Assembly: GCA_017461625.1 (NCBI GenBank) | Contig: JAFTXJ010000009.1 | Coordinates: 186,001 to 250,000 of the forward strand | DNA: 64,000 bases | Direction of reading: 5' to 3' | Source of the DNA: Clostridia bacterium | GTDB lineage: Bacteria > Bacillota > Clostridia > Oscillospirales > Acutalibacteraceae | Part shown: positions 18,121-26,562 of the stretch, one piece after another | How positions within the stretch are numbered: the stretch's first letter is position 1 | How the letters are laid out: each line of letters begins with the position of its first letter | Made by a program: the position numbers and the translations under genes | The notes under the pieces: model-generated | The model's database searches: none | Seen by the model: the letters and a program-made list of their open reading frames with translations, nothing else | Told to the model about the DNA's origin: nothing

Positions 18121-19273
18121 ATTTAAGCAAATTTTCAATTACTGATTTTACTTCGTCAACAGACGGTGCAGACACCTTGCCCTGAGCGTGAGTATCTCTG
18201 CCGCCACCTTTACCGTTGAGAGCTGTATTAAGAGCCGAAACGGTATCTTTAACATTGGTTGTGGCACTTACAACATAGATATAATTCTGCTCATCTGTTT
18301 TTGAAAGCAAAATACATTTTTGCACTCCGCTTTCAAGCAAAGAATTTGCACAGAAAATCAAATCATCATAAGACTGATTTTCGGTTATTGCATAGGCACA
18401 ATCACCGATTTTTGTTGGGTTAAGCTCATAGAAAGCTAACTTTTTAGACATCTTCTGATTTTCATATTTAAGGGATTGGATAAGCTCTGCCTGCTTTGAA
18501 ACGGCAGAAGCTACACTATCCCTTGAAGCTGAAAGCATACCCATAACAGCCTTGACTGCATTGTGAAGATAAACATAATCTTTATAAGCGTGAATACCTG
18601 CAACCATTTCAATTCTTGTTCCCTTTTTACGTGGGCAAGAGTCAAGAATTTTAATCACACCTACATCGCCTGTTCTTGACGGATGAGGGGCACAACAGGC
18701 ACAGCAATCCACACCGTCAATTTTAACAAGACGGATGCCCTCTGTTGTATCAAGCTTTGAACGGTATTCGGTTGCAGCAAGCTCTTCGGGAGAAGGATAC
18801 CACGCTGTGATGGCTGTGTTGTTACGAACGGCAAGGTTTGCAAGAAGCTCAACCTTTTCAATATCTTCGTGAGAAAGAGGTCCGCTAAAGTCAACGGTCA
18901 TAATTGCTTCGCTCATATGAAAGCCAACATTGTCATAGCCAAAAAGGTTATGTACAATACCTGCCACAATATGTTCACCTGCGTGGCTTTGCATACGGCT
19001 AAAACGCAAATCCCAATCAATCTTGCCCTCAACCTCAGTACCGACAGGAATTTCAGATTCTGTTTTATGGCAGATGAGCTCACCTTTTTCCTGCACATCA
19101 AGAACAGAAATTCCGTTTAATGTACCTTCATCGGGAGCCTGCCCTCCCCCTTCGGGATAAAAGGCGGTTTTATCAAGCACAATCTGATAGCAGTCCTCAA
19201 CCTTTTCGCAGGAAATAACTGTTGCCGAAAATTCACGGCAATAGGCATCAATTTCGTAAAGTCTTTGTGTCAT
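18119..19273 (-). CDS. AlaX-type alanyl-tRNA editing protein with DHHA1 domain
   Basis: A 384-residue free-standing editing protein of the AlaX-L class. The N-terminal half resembles the AlaRS editing domain: FYPEGGGQAPDEG, zinc ligands H97 and H101 in SHAGEH, and the second zinc pair in CCACCAPH near 190. The C-terminal quarter carries DHHA1-like GGGRDTHAQGKV. Such proteins hydrolyse Ser-tRNA(Ala) or Gly-tRNA(Ala) made in error. It is the last gene after aspS-gatC, gatA and gatB, but a hairpin with a short U-tract separates it from gatB, so its expression may be reduced relative to the rest. AAGGTG overlaps the end of that U-tract. Confidence 0.88.
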   Translation of the reverse strand: MTQRLYEIDAYCREFSATVISCEKVEDCYQIVLDKTAFYPEGGGQAPDEGTLNGISVLDVQEKGELICHKTESEIPVGTEVEGKIDWDLRFSRMQSHAGEHIVAGIVHNLFGYDNVGFHMSEAIMTVDFSGPLSHEDIEKVELLANLAVRNNTAITAWYPSPEELAATEYRSKLDTTEGIRLVKIDGVDCCACCAPHPSRTGDVGVIKILDSCPRKKGTRIEMVAGIHAYKDYVYLHNAVKAVMGMLSASRDSVASAVSKQAELIQSLKYENQKMSKKLAFYELNPTKIGDCAYAITENQSYDDLIFCANSLLESGVQKCILLSKTDEQNYIYVVSATTNVKDTVSALNTALNGKGGGRDTHAQGKVSAPSVDEVKSVIENLLK

Positions 19274-19287
19274 AATATCACCTTAAA

Positions 19288-19314
19288 ACGGGAGTAAAAA
19301 AGCTTTACTCCCGT
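19288..19314 (-). terminator. Hairpin between gatB and alaX
   Basis: ACGGGAGTAAA and TTTACTCCCGT form a perfect 11-bp stem, followed on the minus strand by TTTTAAGG. The T-run is short and merges into the alaX ribosome binding site, so partial termination or mRNA end protection is as likely as full termination. Confidence 0.6.
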
Positions 19315-19319
19315 CATAA

Positions 19320-20744
19320 TTATTTAAGTTTATTTTCAAGAAGCTCTTTGATAACGGTTGGGTCGCCTGCGCCTTTAAGTTCACGCATACAAGCACCAAA
19401 CAATGCCTGCAATGCCTTAACCTTACCGTTTTTATAATCTTCAACAGCCTGAGCATTTTCGCTGATAACCTTATCAACAATGCCGTCAACAGCAGATGAA
19501 TCAACCTGCTTATCAAGACCGTTTGCTTTGCAGTATTCAACAGGGTCTGCACCGTCTTCAACAACGGCGATGAGAACCTTTTTACCTGCGTTTCTGTTAA
19601 TCTTGCCGTCGTCAACCATTTTGATGATTGCAGCAAGGTTTTCGGCAGTAACCTCAAGCTCGTTCACTGTCTTTTTAGCCTTGCGGAGAATACCCATACA
19701 GTCAGTAAGAATCCATGCAGCTGCATCTTTAGCGTTACAACCGAGAGCAACAGTATCATCAAGAAGCTTGCTGATTTTGTTGTTAGAGATAAGCATATCA
19801 ATTTCTTTGTCAGAAATACCTGATTCTCTGTATTGCTCTGCCTTTTCGTCAACAGCTTCGGGCTTGCTTGCCTTAATCTGTTCAAGCCATTCATCATCAA
19901 TGATAATCGGCATAAGGTTGGCATCGGGAAAATAGCGATAGTCAGCCTCAGTTTCTTTGTTACGCATTGCAAAGGTTTTACCGCTTGCGTCATCAAAACG
20001 TCTTGTTTCCTGAACCAACTCTTCTGTTTCGTATTCAAGGGCATCAATGTGACGTTGTGATTCATAACGGATTGCTTTTTCAATAGCTTCAAAGGAGCTC
20101 ATATTTTTGATTTCGGTACGAACACCGAACTCTTCGCTGCCTTCGGGGCGAACAGAAATGTTGACGTCGCAACGCATTGCACCCTCTTCGCACTCAGAAA
20201 TACCGCCTGAGCGGAACATATTCTTAAGCTTATTGAGGTAAGTTACTACTTCTTCAGCACTACGGAAATCAGGCTGAGTAACGATTTCAATAAGAGGAAC
20301 ACTTGTACGGTTAAAGTCAACAAATGATGCGTTACCGCTGTGAACAAGCTTACCTGCATCCTCTTCCATATGAATCTGCTTGATACGGATATCACGGGCA
20401 CCGTTTGAGGTTTTGAGAGTTACGCAACCGTTGGTGCAGATAGGATGATTAAGCTGTGTAATCTGATATGCACAAGGCAAATCTGGGTAATAATAGTTTT
20501 TCTTATCAAATGTTGTATAACGGCTGATTTCACAGTTAAGCATAAGACCGGCTGTTACTGCAAGCTCAACAACACGCTTGTTCATAACGGGGAGCATACC
20601 GGGCATGCCTGAGCAAGCGGGGCATACACAATCGTTAGGCTCGTTTGCAGCAGAGTGACCGCCGCAAGAGCAGAAAATTTTAGATTCGGTGCTTAACTCC
20701 ACATGAGTTTCAAGGCCGATGACGAGTTCATAGTTCATAATCAT
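19320..20744 (-). CDS. gatB: Asp-tRNA(Asn)/Glu-tRNA(Gln) amidotransferase subunit B
   Basis: A 474-residue full-length GatB. This subunit phosphorylates Asp-tRNA(Asn) or Glu-tRNA(Gln) and transfers ammonia to it. Seen are VIGLETHVEL at the N terminus, a zinc-type cysteine set (IFCSCGG and CVCPACSGMPG), HMEEDAGKLVHSG, the EIVTQPDFRS segment, ETRRFDD, and the C-terminal tail domain ending VIKELLENKLK. No key segment appears damaged. An ATG 6 nt downstream (20738) is an alternative start with similar ribosome binding site spacing. The stop of gatA overlaps the ATG at 20744 by 4 nt, giving tight coupling to the degenerate gatA. Confidence 0.95.
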   Translation of the reverse strand: MIMNYELVIGLETHVELSTESKIFCSCGGHSAANEPNDCVCPACSGMPGMLPVMNKRVVELAVTAGLMLNCEISRYTTFDKKNYYYPDLPCAYQITQLNHPICTNGCVTLKTSNGARDIRIKQIHMEEDAGKLVHSGNASFVDFNRTSVPLIEIVTQPDFRSAEEVVTYLNKLKNMFRSGGISECEEGAMRCDVNISVRPEGSEEFGVRTEIKNMSSFEAIEKAIRYESQRHIDALEYETEELVQETRRFDDASGKTFAMRNKETEADYRYFPDANLMPIIIDDEWLEQIKASKPEAVDEKAEQYRESGISDKEIDMLISNNKISKLLDDTVALGCNAKDAAAWILTDCMGILRKAKKTVNELEVTAENLAAIIKMVDDGKINRNAGKKVLIAVVEDGADPVEYCKANGLDKQVDSSAVDGIVDKVISENAQAVEDYKNGKVKALQALFGACMRELKGAGDPTVIKELLENKLK

Positions 20745-21925
20745 TCACCTTTCCTTTCAACAATGTGTGCAAGGCTGAGAAGTGTGCTTTCATCAAAGTG
20801 CTTACCCATAAGCTGAACACCACCGCTTACAAGTGCAGGAGTACCGATAAGGTTGGGAACCGCTGTGAACACGCTTTCGTCAAATACCTTACCAAATGCT
20901 TCGTTTATGTCATAAGCTTCATAAGAAGTCTTTGAACAAACCGGAGTGAGAATTGCATCATAGCTTTCCATAAGCTTTGCAAAATTCTCTGACACAACGC
21001 GACGCACTCTGAGAGATTTGTCATAGCAATCTTTATATCTGTTTTTAGAAAGAACATCTGAGCCGTAAAGGATAACTGCCTTTGTGAGGAAGTTAAAGCC
21101 CTCCGTTCTTGAATTTACATAAAGCTCATCAATGTTTTTATACTGTGATGAACGGTGGCCGTATTTAACGCCATCGTAACGCGAAACATTGTTGCAGGTT
21201 TCAGCACACATAAGAATCTGCCATGCTGTGTTTGCAAGTTCAAAAATGTCACTTGAAACAGTTTCAACGACAACACCGTTTGATTTGAGAGCTTCAGCAA
21301 ATAAATCAATCTTTTCTTTCTGGGCATCATCAGCTTTATCATAAAGCTCTTTAATGATGCCAACTTTTTTTGCTGAAACTTCTTCGTTTACCGAATAATC
21401 ATAGCTTTCAGCAGAGAGGCTTGTGCCGTCTTTATCATCATGACCTGCGATAACTGACATAACCTCGGCAACATCTGATGAATTTTTGGCATAAACACCA
21501 ACCTGCTCACCTGAAGCAGCACAGGAAATTACACCGTAACGTGAAACTGTACCGTAAGTGGGTTTCAAAAAGTCAACGCCAGAAAGAGCAGCGGCACGTC
21601 TTGTTGCACCGTTCATATCAACACCCAAAGCAACTTTAACTTCACCGTTTGCAACAAGTGAAGCGGCAGCGCCTTTAAGCTCGGCATCATTTTCACCATA
21701 GTATGAAAATTCACCAACAAGGTCAAGACCGAACTCACCAACATTTGTTTTGCCTGAAACGGAATAGCCTTTTGATTCAAGGCGAGTAACTGCTTCAGCA
21801 CTGAAAAGAGGCTTGAAGCCTTCAAGCATTTTTGAACCTGCAGCTGACTGAGAACCTTTTACAAGGATAGTATCATCAACAGCAACTGTTCCTTTATCAC
21901 AAAGCTGTGTAGCATAATATTTCAT
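20741..21925 (-). CDS. gatA: GatA-like protein lacking amidase catalytic residues
   Basis: A 394-residue GatA homolog, about 90 residues shorter than usual and missing roughly the first 60. Homology is clear: GSKMLEGF, GKTNVGEF, LKPTYGTVSRYG, SRYDGVKYG, SRTEGF. The amidase triad is absent. The segment normally reading IKDN reads VDDT (Lys to Asp, residue 17). The glycine/serine loop with the cis-Ser (GGSSGGS) is replaced around ELKGAAAS. The nucleophile motif GSDTGGSIR reads GVDMNGATR (Ser to Ala, residue 107). The frame is open, has GAGGTG 6 nt before ATG 21925, and overlaps gatB, so it looks maintained rather than dead. It cannot be a normal glutaminase; a structural role or regulation is inferred. 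Confidence 0.88.
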   Translation of the reverse strand: MKYYATQLCDKGTVAVDDTILVKGSQSAAGSKMLEGFKPLFSAEAVTRLESKGYSVSGKTNVGEFGLDLVGEFSYYGENDAELKGAAASLVANGEVKVALGVDMNGATRRAAALSGVDFLKPTYGTVSRYGVISCAASGEQVGVYAKNSSDVAEVMSVIAGHDDKDGTSLSAESYDYSVNEEVSAKKVGIIKELYDKADDAQKEKIDLFAEALKSNGVVVETVSSDIFELANTAWQILMCAETCNNVSRYDGVKYGHRSSQYKNIDELYVNSRTEGFNFLTKAVILYGSDVLSKNRYKDCYDKSLRVRRVVSENFAKLMESYDAILTPVCSKTSYEAYDINEAFGKVFDESVFTAVPNLIGTPALVSGGVQLMGKHFDESTLLSLAHIVERKGE

Positions 21926-21935
21926 CTTAGACACC

Positions 21936-24011
21936 TCACTTCACAAGTCTTGGCACTTGCCAACTGTCTTCGCTACGTTCGGGAGCACCTTCAAGAAGGC
22001 TTTCTCTTGTGAACGGCTGTTTACGAACGTCTTCACGAAGAACGTTAGTCATTGGCATAACGTGAACCATTTCTTCAACACCGTCTGTATTGCAATCGGC
22101 AAGTTTCTTTTCACTTTCAGCCATAGCTGTGAAAATGCCTTGCATAACTGACTCTTCCTCTTCTGTAAGAGAAAGCTGATTTAACTGCTGAGCGTTTGAG
22201 AAAGTGGAGCGCTTGCCCGAAGACTGTTTGCCTGAAGCAGAAGCTGCAACACGCTGAGCAAGGGCACTGCCGCTGCCGAGAAGATGAACATCTTCAAGCT
22301 GCTGGTTTGCAACTTCACTGGGAGCACCGAGCAATAAATCCTGAGCATTACCGTTAAGGGGGAACGCAATAACATCAAGGATTTTTTCTTCGTCTGTGAG
22401 AAGCATTACCATACGGTCAATACCGGGTGCCATACCTGCGTGAGGAGGTGCACCATACTGGAAAGCAGTATATAAAGCGTTGAAACGGTTTTTTAACTCT
22501 TCTTCATCATAGCCTGCAATTTCAAAGGCTTTTTTCATAATGTCGATGTCGTGGTTACGTACTGCACCAGATGCCAACTCAATACCGTTACAAACAAGGT
22601 CATACTGATAAGCAAGAACTTCTGTCGGGTCTTTGGTAAGGAGAGCCTCCATACCGCCCTGAGGCATTGAGAAGGGGTTGTGAGTGAAGATTGTTTCGCC
22701 TGTTTCTTCATCATCTTCATACATCGGGAAATCAACAACAAAGCAGAATTCAAAAGCATCATCACTGATAAGGTCAAGCTGATCTTTACCTGCAAGCCAT
22801 GTGCGGATAAGACCTGCTTTTTTCTCTGTGTTATTCTTTTTATCATCGCAAATGAAGAAAAGGGTTTCTCCCTCTTTAACACCTGTTAATTCGGTGATTT
22901 CTGCCTTCTGCTCTTCTGAAAGAAACTTAGCGATAGGTCCTGCAAAAACACCCTCTTTGAGAGTGATGTAACCAAGACCGCCAAGACCAACTTCGGCAGA
23001 AGTTGCATATTTAAGAGAATCTTCAAAGAATTTTTTGGATTTGCCTTTACAATTGGCAACAATACCTCTTACAGGTCTGCCTTTGAATGCAGGGAAGTTA
23101 ACAGCTGCGAAGAAATCTGTCAAATCGCAGATAACAAGCGGGTTTCGAAGGTCAGGTTTATCTGAGCCGTAGGTCATCATTGCGTCAGCATAAGTGATTC
23201 TACGGAAAGGCTTTGGGGTAACCTTTTTATCAGAGAATGTTTTGAAGGTGTCGTAAATAACATCTTCGCAGACATCAAGAACCTCTTCCTGAGTTGCAAA
23301 TGCCATTTCAAAGTCAAGCTGATAAAATTCACCTGGTGAACGGTCAGCACGGGCATCTTCATCACGGAAGCATGGAGCAACTTGGAAATATCTGTCAAAG
23401 CCCGAAACCATAAGGAGCTGCTTAAACTGCTGAGGAGCCTGAGGCAAAGCATAAAATTTACCCGGATGCTTACGGCTGGGAACAAGGAAGTCACGGGCAC
23501 CCTCGGGAGAAGACGCGGTGAGGATCGGTGTCTGCATATCAAGGAAGTCTTTTTCTTCCATTTTATTTCTCAGATGACGGATAATTTTTGAACGCATAAC
23601 AAGGTTGTTGTGGTTCTTTGGATTACGAAGATCGAGATAACGATATTTAAGACGAAGCTCATCTTTGCTAAGTCTTGAATTTCTTACTTCAAAGGGGAGC
23701 ATATTACGGCTCTTACCAAGAACCTGAAGAGTATCGGCAACCAACTCAACATTACCGGTTGCAATTTTTGAGTTAACTGTTTCTTCATCACGCTTTTCAA
23801 CAACACCACTGACTGTTATAACAGTTTCACGGTTTACATTTTTCAACAGCTCTTCATTATGGATTACAACCTGTGTTACACCGGTGTAATCGCGAAGGTC
23901 TACGAAGATAACGCCACCGTGGTCACGCACAACATCAACCCAGCCTGCAAGCTGAACGGTTTTGCCGATGTGCTCATCACGAATGTCGTTACACATTAAC
24001 GTTCTATACAT
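21936..24011 (-). CDS. aspS: Aspartyl-tRNA synthetase fused to GatC
   Basis: A 691-residue fusion. Residues 1 to about 570 are a bacterial AspRS: OB-fold anticodon domain, class II motif 2 FRDEDARADRSPGEF, a GAD insertion and motif 3 GMAPGIDRMVMLL. Residues about 610-691 match GatC (LTEEEESVMQGIF, HVMPMTNVLREDV, LLEGAPERSEDSWQVPRLV), joined by a Ser/Ala/Lys-rich linker. H31 in RDHGGVIF is the His found at this position in nondiscriminating AspRS of Pseudomonas aeruginosa (Leu in E. coli), which suggests charging of both tRNA-Asp and tRNA-Asn. With gatA and gatB following at once, this encodes an Asn-tRNA route. AGGAGG precedes the start; a T-box controls it. Confidence 0.93.
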   Translation of the reverse strand: MYRTLMCNDIRDEHIGKTVQLAGWVDVVRDHGGVIFVDLRDYTGVTQVVIHNEELLKNVNRETVITVSGVVEKRDEETVNSKIATGNVELVADTLQVLGKSRNMLPFEVRNSRLSKDELRLKYRYLDLRNPKNHNNLVMRSKIIRHLRNKMEEKDFLDMQTPILTASSPEGARDFLVPSRKHPGKFYALPQAPQQFKQLLMVSGFDRYFQVAPCFRDEDARADRSPGEFYQLDFEMAFATQEEVLDVCEDVIYDTFKTFSDKKVTPKPFRRITYADAMMTYGSDKPDLRNPLVICDLTDFFAAVNFPAFKGRPVRGIVANCKGKSKKFFEDSLKYATSAEVGLGGLGYITLKEGVFAGPIAKFLSEEQKAEITELTGVKEGETLFFICDDKKNNTEKKAGLIRTWLAGKDQLDLISDDAFEFCFVVDFPMYEDDEETGETIFTHNPFSMPQGGMEALLTKDPTEVLAYQYDLVCNGIELASGAVRNHDIDIMKKAFEIAGYDEEELKNRFNALYTAFQYGAPPHAGMAPGIDRMVMLLTDEEKILDVIAFPLNGNAQDLLLGAPSEVANQQLEDVHLLGSGSALAQRVAASASGKQSSGKRSTFSNAQQLNQLSLTEEEESVMQGIFTAMAESEKKLADCNTDGVEEMVHVMPMTNVLREDVRKQPFTRESLLEGAPERSEDSWQVPRLVK

Positions 24012-24246
24012 TGTAGTGTACCTCCTGATTTCTAAAAAAATAAGTCCCGGGAATATATAATTATATTCCCGGGACGAGTAAATAAATTCACCCGCGGTGC
24101 CACCCGCATTGATGCTTAAGCATCCTCTTTTAATATTAAATTAAGGCTGAATCACAGAGTGTTCCCAAGCTTACTACTCATCTCAAACGCGCTTTCAGTC
24201 GGTGACGCATTCTCCCTGACAGACTTTCCACAAAAGCTGAGTCTCT
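24012..24246 (-). promoter_or_regulatory. T-box riboswitch before aspS-gatC, GAAC specifier
   Basis: On the minus strand, GCGGGTGGCACCGCGGG (24091-24107) is a canonical T-box. Its TGGC would pair with a G73-CCA end, as in bacterial tRNA-Asn and tRNA-Asp. A 13-bp GC/AT terminator (stem within 24044-24075) and a T-run follow. Upstream, an AG-bulge-like AGGGAGAA, stem AATGCG/CGCGTT and distal loop GACTGAAAG mark stem I. On its 3' side GGGAACA precedes CTCT, which can pair with AGAG at the leader start. This places AAC (24163-24161, Asn), overlapped by GAA (24164-24162, Glu), in the specifier position. The T-box itself is certain; the specifier reading is moderate. Confidence 0.85.
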
Positions 24247-24252
24247 ACATAT

Positions 24253-24280
24253 ATTATAGTCAGTTTTTCATTTTTGTCAA
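24253..24280 (-). promoter_or_regulatory. Consensus promoter for the aspS-gatC-gatA-gatB operon
   Basis: On the minus strand TTGACA and TATAAT, both perfect, are 16 nt apart. The inferred transcript start near 24246 begins the T-box leader. Confidence 0.85.
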
Positions 24281-24361
24281 CAGAAAAAATACTGTGTGAT
24301 TTAATAAAATCACAATATTTTTCGGCTCAATTTTTAAGCAATTTGGTGATAAGCTAAGGAT

Positions 24362-25126
24362 TTACACCAAGCTTTTACCCTCCCACTCGGGATCGGGGTC
24401 AACATTCAACATTTTAGTGATTGTTGGTGCAAGGTCAACAATATTGGCTTTATTAATTTCTTTTTCACTTCCTAAACCTTCACTGTTGATGATTATGGGA
24501 ATGAGTATATCTTCGTCGCAGTCACTTCCGTGGGTTCTGTCGTGTCCACCGTGGTCAGCAGTAATGATATATGTATATTCATCGCCAAGCTCGTTCATAA
24601 GCTTTTCAATGTTATCCCAACTTTCGTGAATAGCTTTCATATATTCTTCACTCATCCAGCCGTGTCTGTGACCTTCCATATCAGTATGCCCAAAATAAAC
24701 AAAAGTGAAATCGGTATCATATTTTTTCAGATATCGGATTGCTTCTTCTGTCAGGGCCTCCCCTGCTTCCTTGTAGCCGATTCTGCGACCGGCATAAAAG
24801 CAGGCGTGAGCAAGAGAATTCGGTCTTGACACATCACGGATTTCTTCCCAGTTATAAAAAATTGCACACTTTTTATCTGCTTGTTTCAGCACCTCACACA
24901 ATCCGTTAATGGGTCTGACCTGCGGAGTGTAAACATTGGTGGTTGTGCCGTGGCGTTGAGGAGTTACGCTGTGAAAAAGCGAAATATGGCAAGGTAAAGT
25001 TACCGACGGAAAAACCGTCTGTGCATCAAGAATAACCGATGATTGCTTCATGATTTTTTGAGCAGCAGGAACACCATCAAGCGAATCAGGTCTCATACCG
25101 TCAACAAGAATCATAATTACTTTCAT
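24362..25126 (-). CDS. Alkaline phosphatase/nucleotide pyrophosphatase superfamily protein
   Basis: A 254-residue cytosolic metalloenzyme of the type I phosphodiesterase/pyrophosphatase fold. D9 in MILVDGMRPD binds metal, T43 in FPSVTLPCH is the likely nucleophile, and later metal ligands occur in FGHTDMEGHRHG and ITADHGGHDRTHG. Unlike secreted relatives it has no signal peptide. The start at 25126 (MKVIMILVDG) has AGGAGG upstream; the open frame extends to 25159 without one. It is a small, single-domain member and the phosphate or phosphonate substrate is not evident. The gene is monocistronic. Confidence 0.85.
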   Translation of the reverse strand: MKVIMILVDGMRPDSLDGVPAAQKIMKQSSVILDAQTVFPSVTLPCHISLFHSVTPQRHGTTTNVYTPQVRPINGLCEVLKQADKKCAIFYNWEEIRDVSRPNSLAHACFYAGRRIGYKEAGEALTEEAIRYLKKYDTDFTFVYFGHTDMEGHRHGWMSEEYMKAIHESWDNIEKLMNELGDEYTYIITADHGGHDRTHGSDCDEDILIPIIINSEGLGSEKEINKANIVDLAPTITKMLNVDPDPEWEGKSLV

Positions 25127-25176
25127 TATACCAACCTCCTGCACAGACCAATATATCACTTTCTATTAAAAAATTC

Positions 25177-25200
25177 AAGAGCCGCTTGCTGGCGGCTCTT
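25177..25200 (-). terminator. Terminator after Gfo/Idh/MocA gene
   Basis: AAGAGCCGC and GCGGCTCTT form a 9-bp stem around TTGCTG. The minus-strand tail is T-rich (TTGAATTTTTT). Confidence 0.75.
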
Positions 25201-25206
25201 TGTTAA

Positions 25207-26469
25207 TCATTCTTTATGATTTGCTTTGTACTCAGCAATAGCCTCGTCATAAGCTTTCATAGATTCCTCGGTGGGTATATATTCGGCTCTTTCGGTGTTT
25301 GCTATTGTGGGAGGATTGCCCTTTGAATCGTAGCAAGGAGTGAGGAAGTCGTTTTCATAACGAGCTCTGTCTTCTTCCTTACGGAAATCGGGGATGTCGT
25401 AAGGTGTGCCATATTCAAGAGCACTTCTGTGTCCGAGAATTGCAACTGATGCCATTGTGGTTGCAAAGTATTCATCAAACATAGGCTTTCTGTTTTCACG
25501 GATGCTGTTGAAAAATTCTCTTACGATAAAGAAGTCTCCGCCGCCGTGACCTGCTTTTTCTGCAGCTTCTTTTGCATCGGGCTCAAAATCAGCTTCATAT
25601 TTGCTTACTCTTTCCATTCCTTCGGGAGTATGCTCCTCGTTGAAAGAAAGAAGAACTTTGCCGTCTTCACCGCGAAGATTTTCAATCTGACCAAGTTCAC
25701 CGCAAACGCGATATGTATTGGCATGACCGCCGAAGTGTGACCAACCTGTTACTCTGAAAACAGAATCATCATCATTAAGGCAGGTTACAACAGCGCTTCT
25801 GTCGGGCAAACGCCAATAAAGGCTACCGCCACCGTTTTCTTCATTAAGAGGTCCGAAAACCGGCATAGCAGTTACTCTCTTGGGGAATGCGCCTGTAATA
25901 TACATAAGCGGACCGAGAGAGTGAGTGATATAATAAATTCTCGGAATATGGTATCTCCAATGCTTTGAAGATGGGCAATAATGGGCGATATCCTTCTGGT
26001 CAAGAATGGGATGATTATACTCACCCTCTGCAAACAAAGCCTTACCAAGAACACCTGATCGGTAAACCTTGCGCATTTCCTGATTAAACTTCATAAAGGG
26101 ATAATTTTCAGCGATCATATAAAAAGCATTGCTCTTTTCAACAGCTCTTACAAGTGCAACACCTTCACCCATTGAGATGTTTGATGTACATTCACTCAGT
26201 ACGTGAATGTCTTTTTCAAGAGCTTTAATAGCATATGGTGTGTGCTCGTGGAAATAGTTGCAAAGAAAAACTGCTTCCAATCCCTCGTGATTGATAAATT
26301 CATCAAAATCGGTATATGTTGTAACCTCTGGGTGGTCTTCTTTTGCTTTTTTGAGCTTTGCTTCATCAAAATCGCAAACAGCAACAACCTCACCATTGTT
26401 CGCCTTAACTCCGTCATAAAATCCACTTCCGCGGCCAAGACCAAATATACCAAACTTAATTTTATTCAT
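25207..26469 (-). CDS. Gfo/Idh/MocA family oxidoreductase
   Basis: A 420-residue NAD(P)-dependent sugar-type oxidoreductase. The Rossmann motif GIFGLGRGSGFYDG is at residues 7-20, and VFLCNYFHEHTPYAIKALE matches the second half of the nucleotide domain. The usual EKP motif, whose lysine is catalytic in many members, reads ECTSN here, so it belongs to a subgroup lacking that lysine or acts differently. The C-terminal half has GGGSLYWRLPDRSAVV and a metal-free substrate barrel. It lies 93 nt downstream of an MFS transporter, which may import its substrate. AGGAGG precedes the start. The substrate is unknown. Confidence 0.85.
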   Translation of the reverse strand: MNKIKFGIFGLGRGSGFYDGVKANNGEVVAVCDFDEAKLKKAKEDHPEVTTYTDFDEFINHEGLEAVFLCNYFHEHTPYAIKALEKDIHVLSECTSNISMGEGVALVRAVEKSNAFYMIAENYPFMKFNQEMRKVYRSGVLGKALFAEGEYNHPILDQKDIAHYCPSSKHWRYHIPRIYYITHSLGPLMYITGAFPKRVTAMPVFGPLNEENGGGSLYWRLPDRSAVVTCLNDDDSVFRVTGWSHFGGHANTYRVCGELGQIENLRGEDGKVLLSFNEEHTPEGMERVSKYEADFEPDAKEAAEKAGHGGGDFFIVREFFNSIRENRKPMFDEYFATTMASVAILGHRSALEYGTPYDIPDFRKEEDRARYENDFLTPCYDSKGNPPTIANTERAEYIPTEESMKAYDEAIAEYKANHKE

Positions 26470-26562
26470 AATTATACCTCCTATGGTAAATACTTCTTTT
26501 ATTTTATCACAGGATTATTCATTGGTAAATAGAAAACTTCCATAAAAATATGTAAAAAAGTT

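Noticed and set aside
20741..21925. gatA as a plain pseudogene
   Set aside because: There is no frameshift or internal stop. Start, ribosome binding site and overlap with gatB are intact and conserved scaffold motifs remain, so it is called a coding gene with lost catalytic residues.
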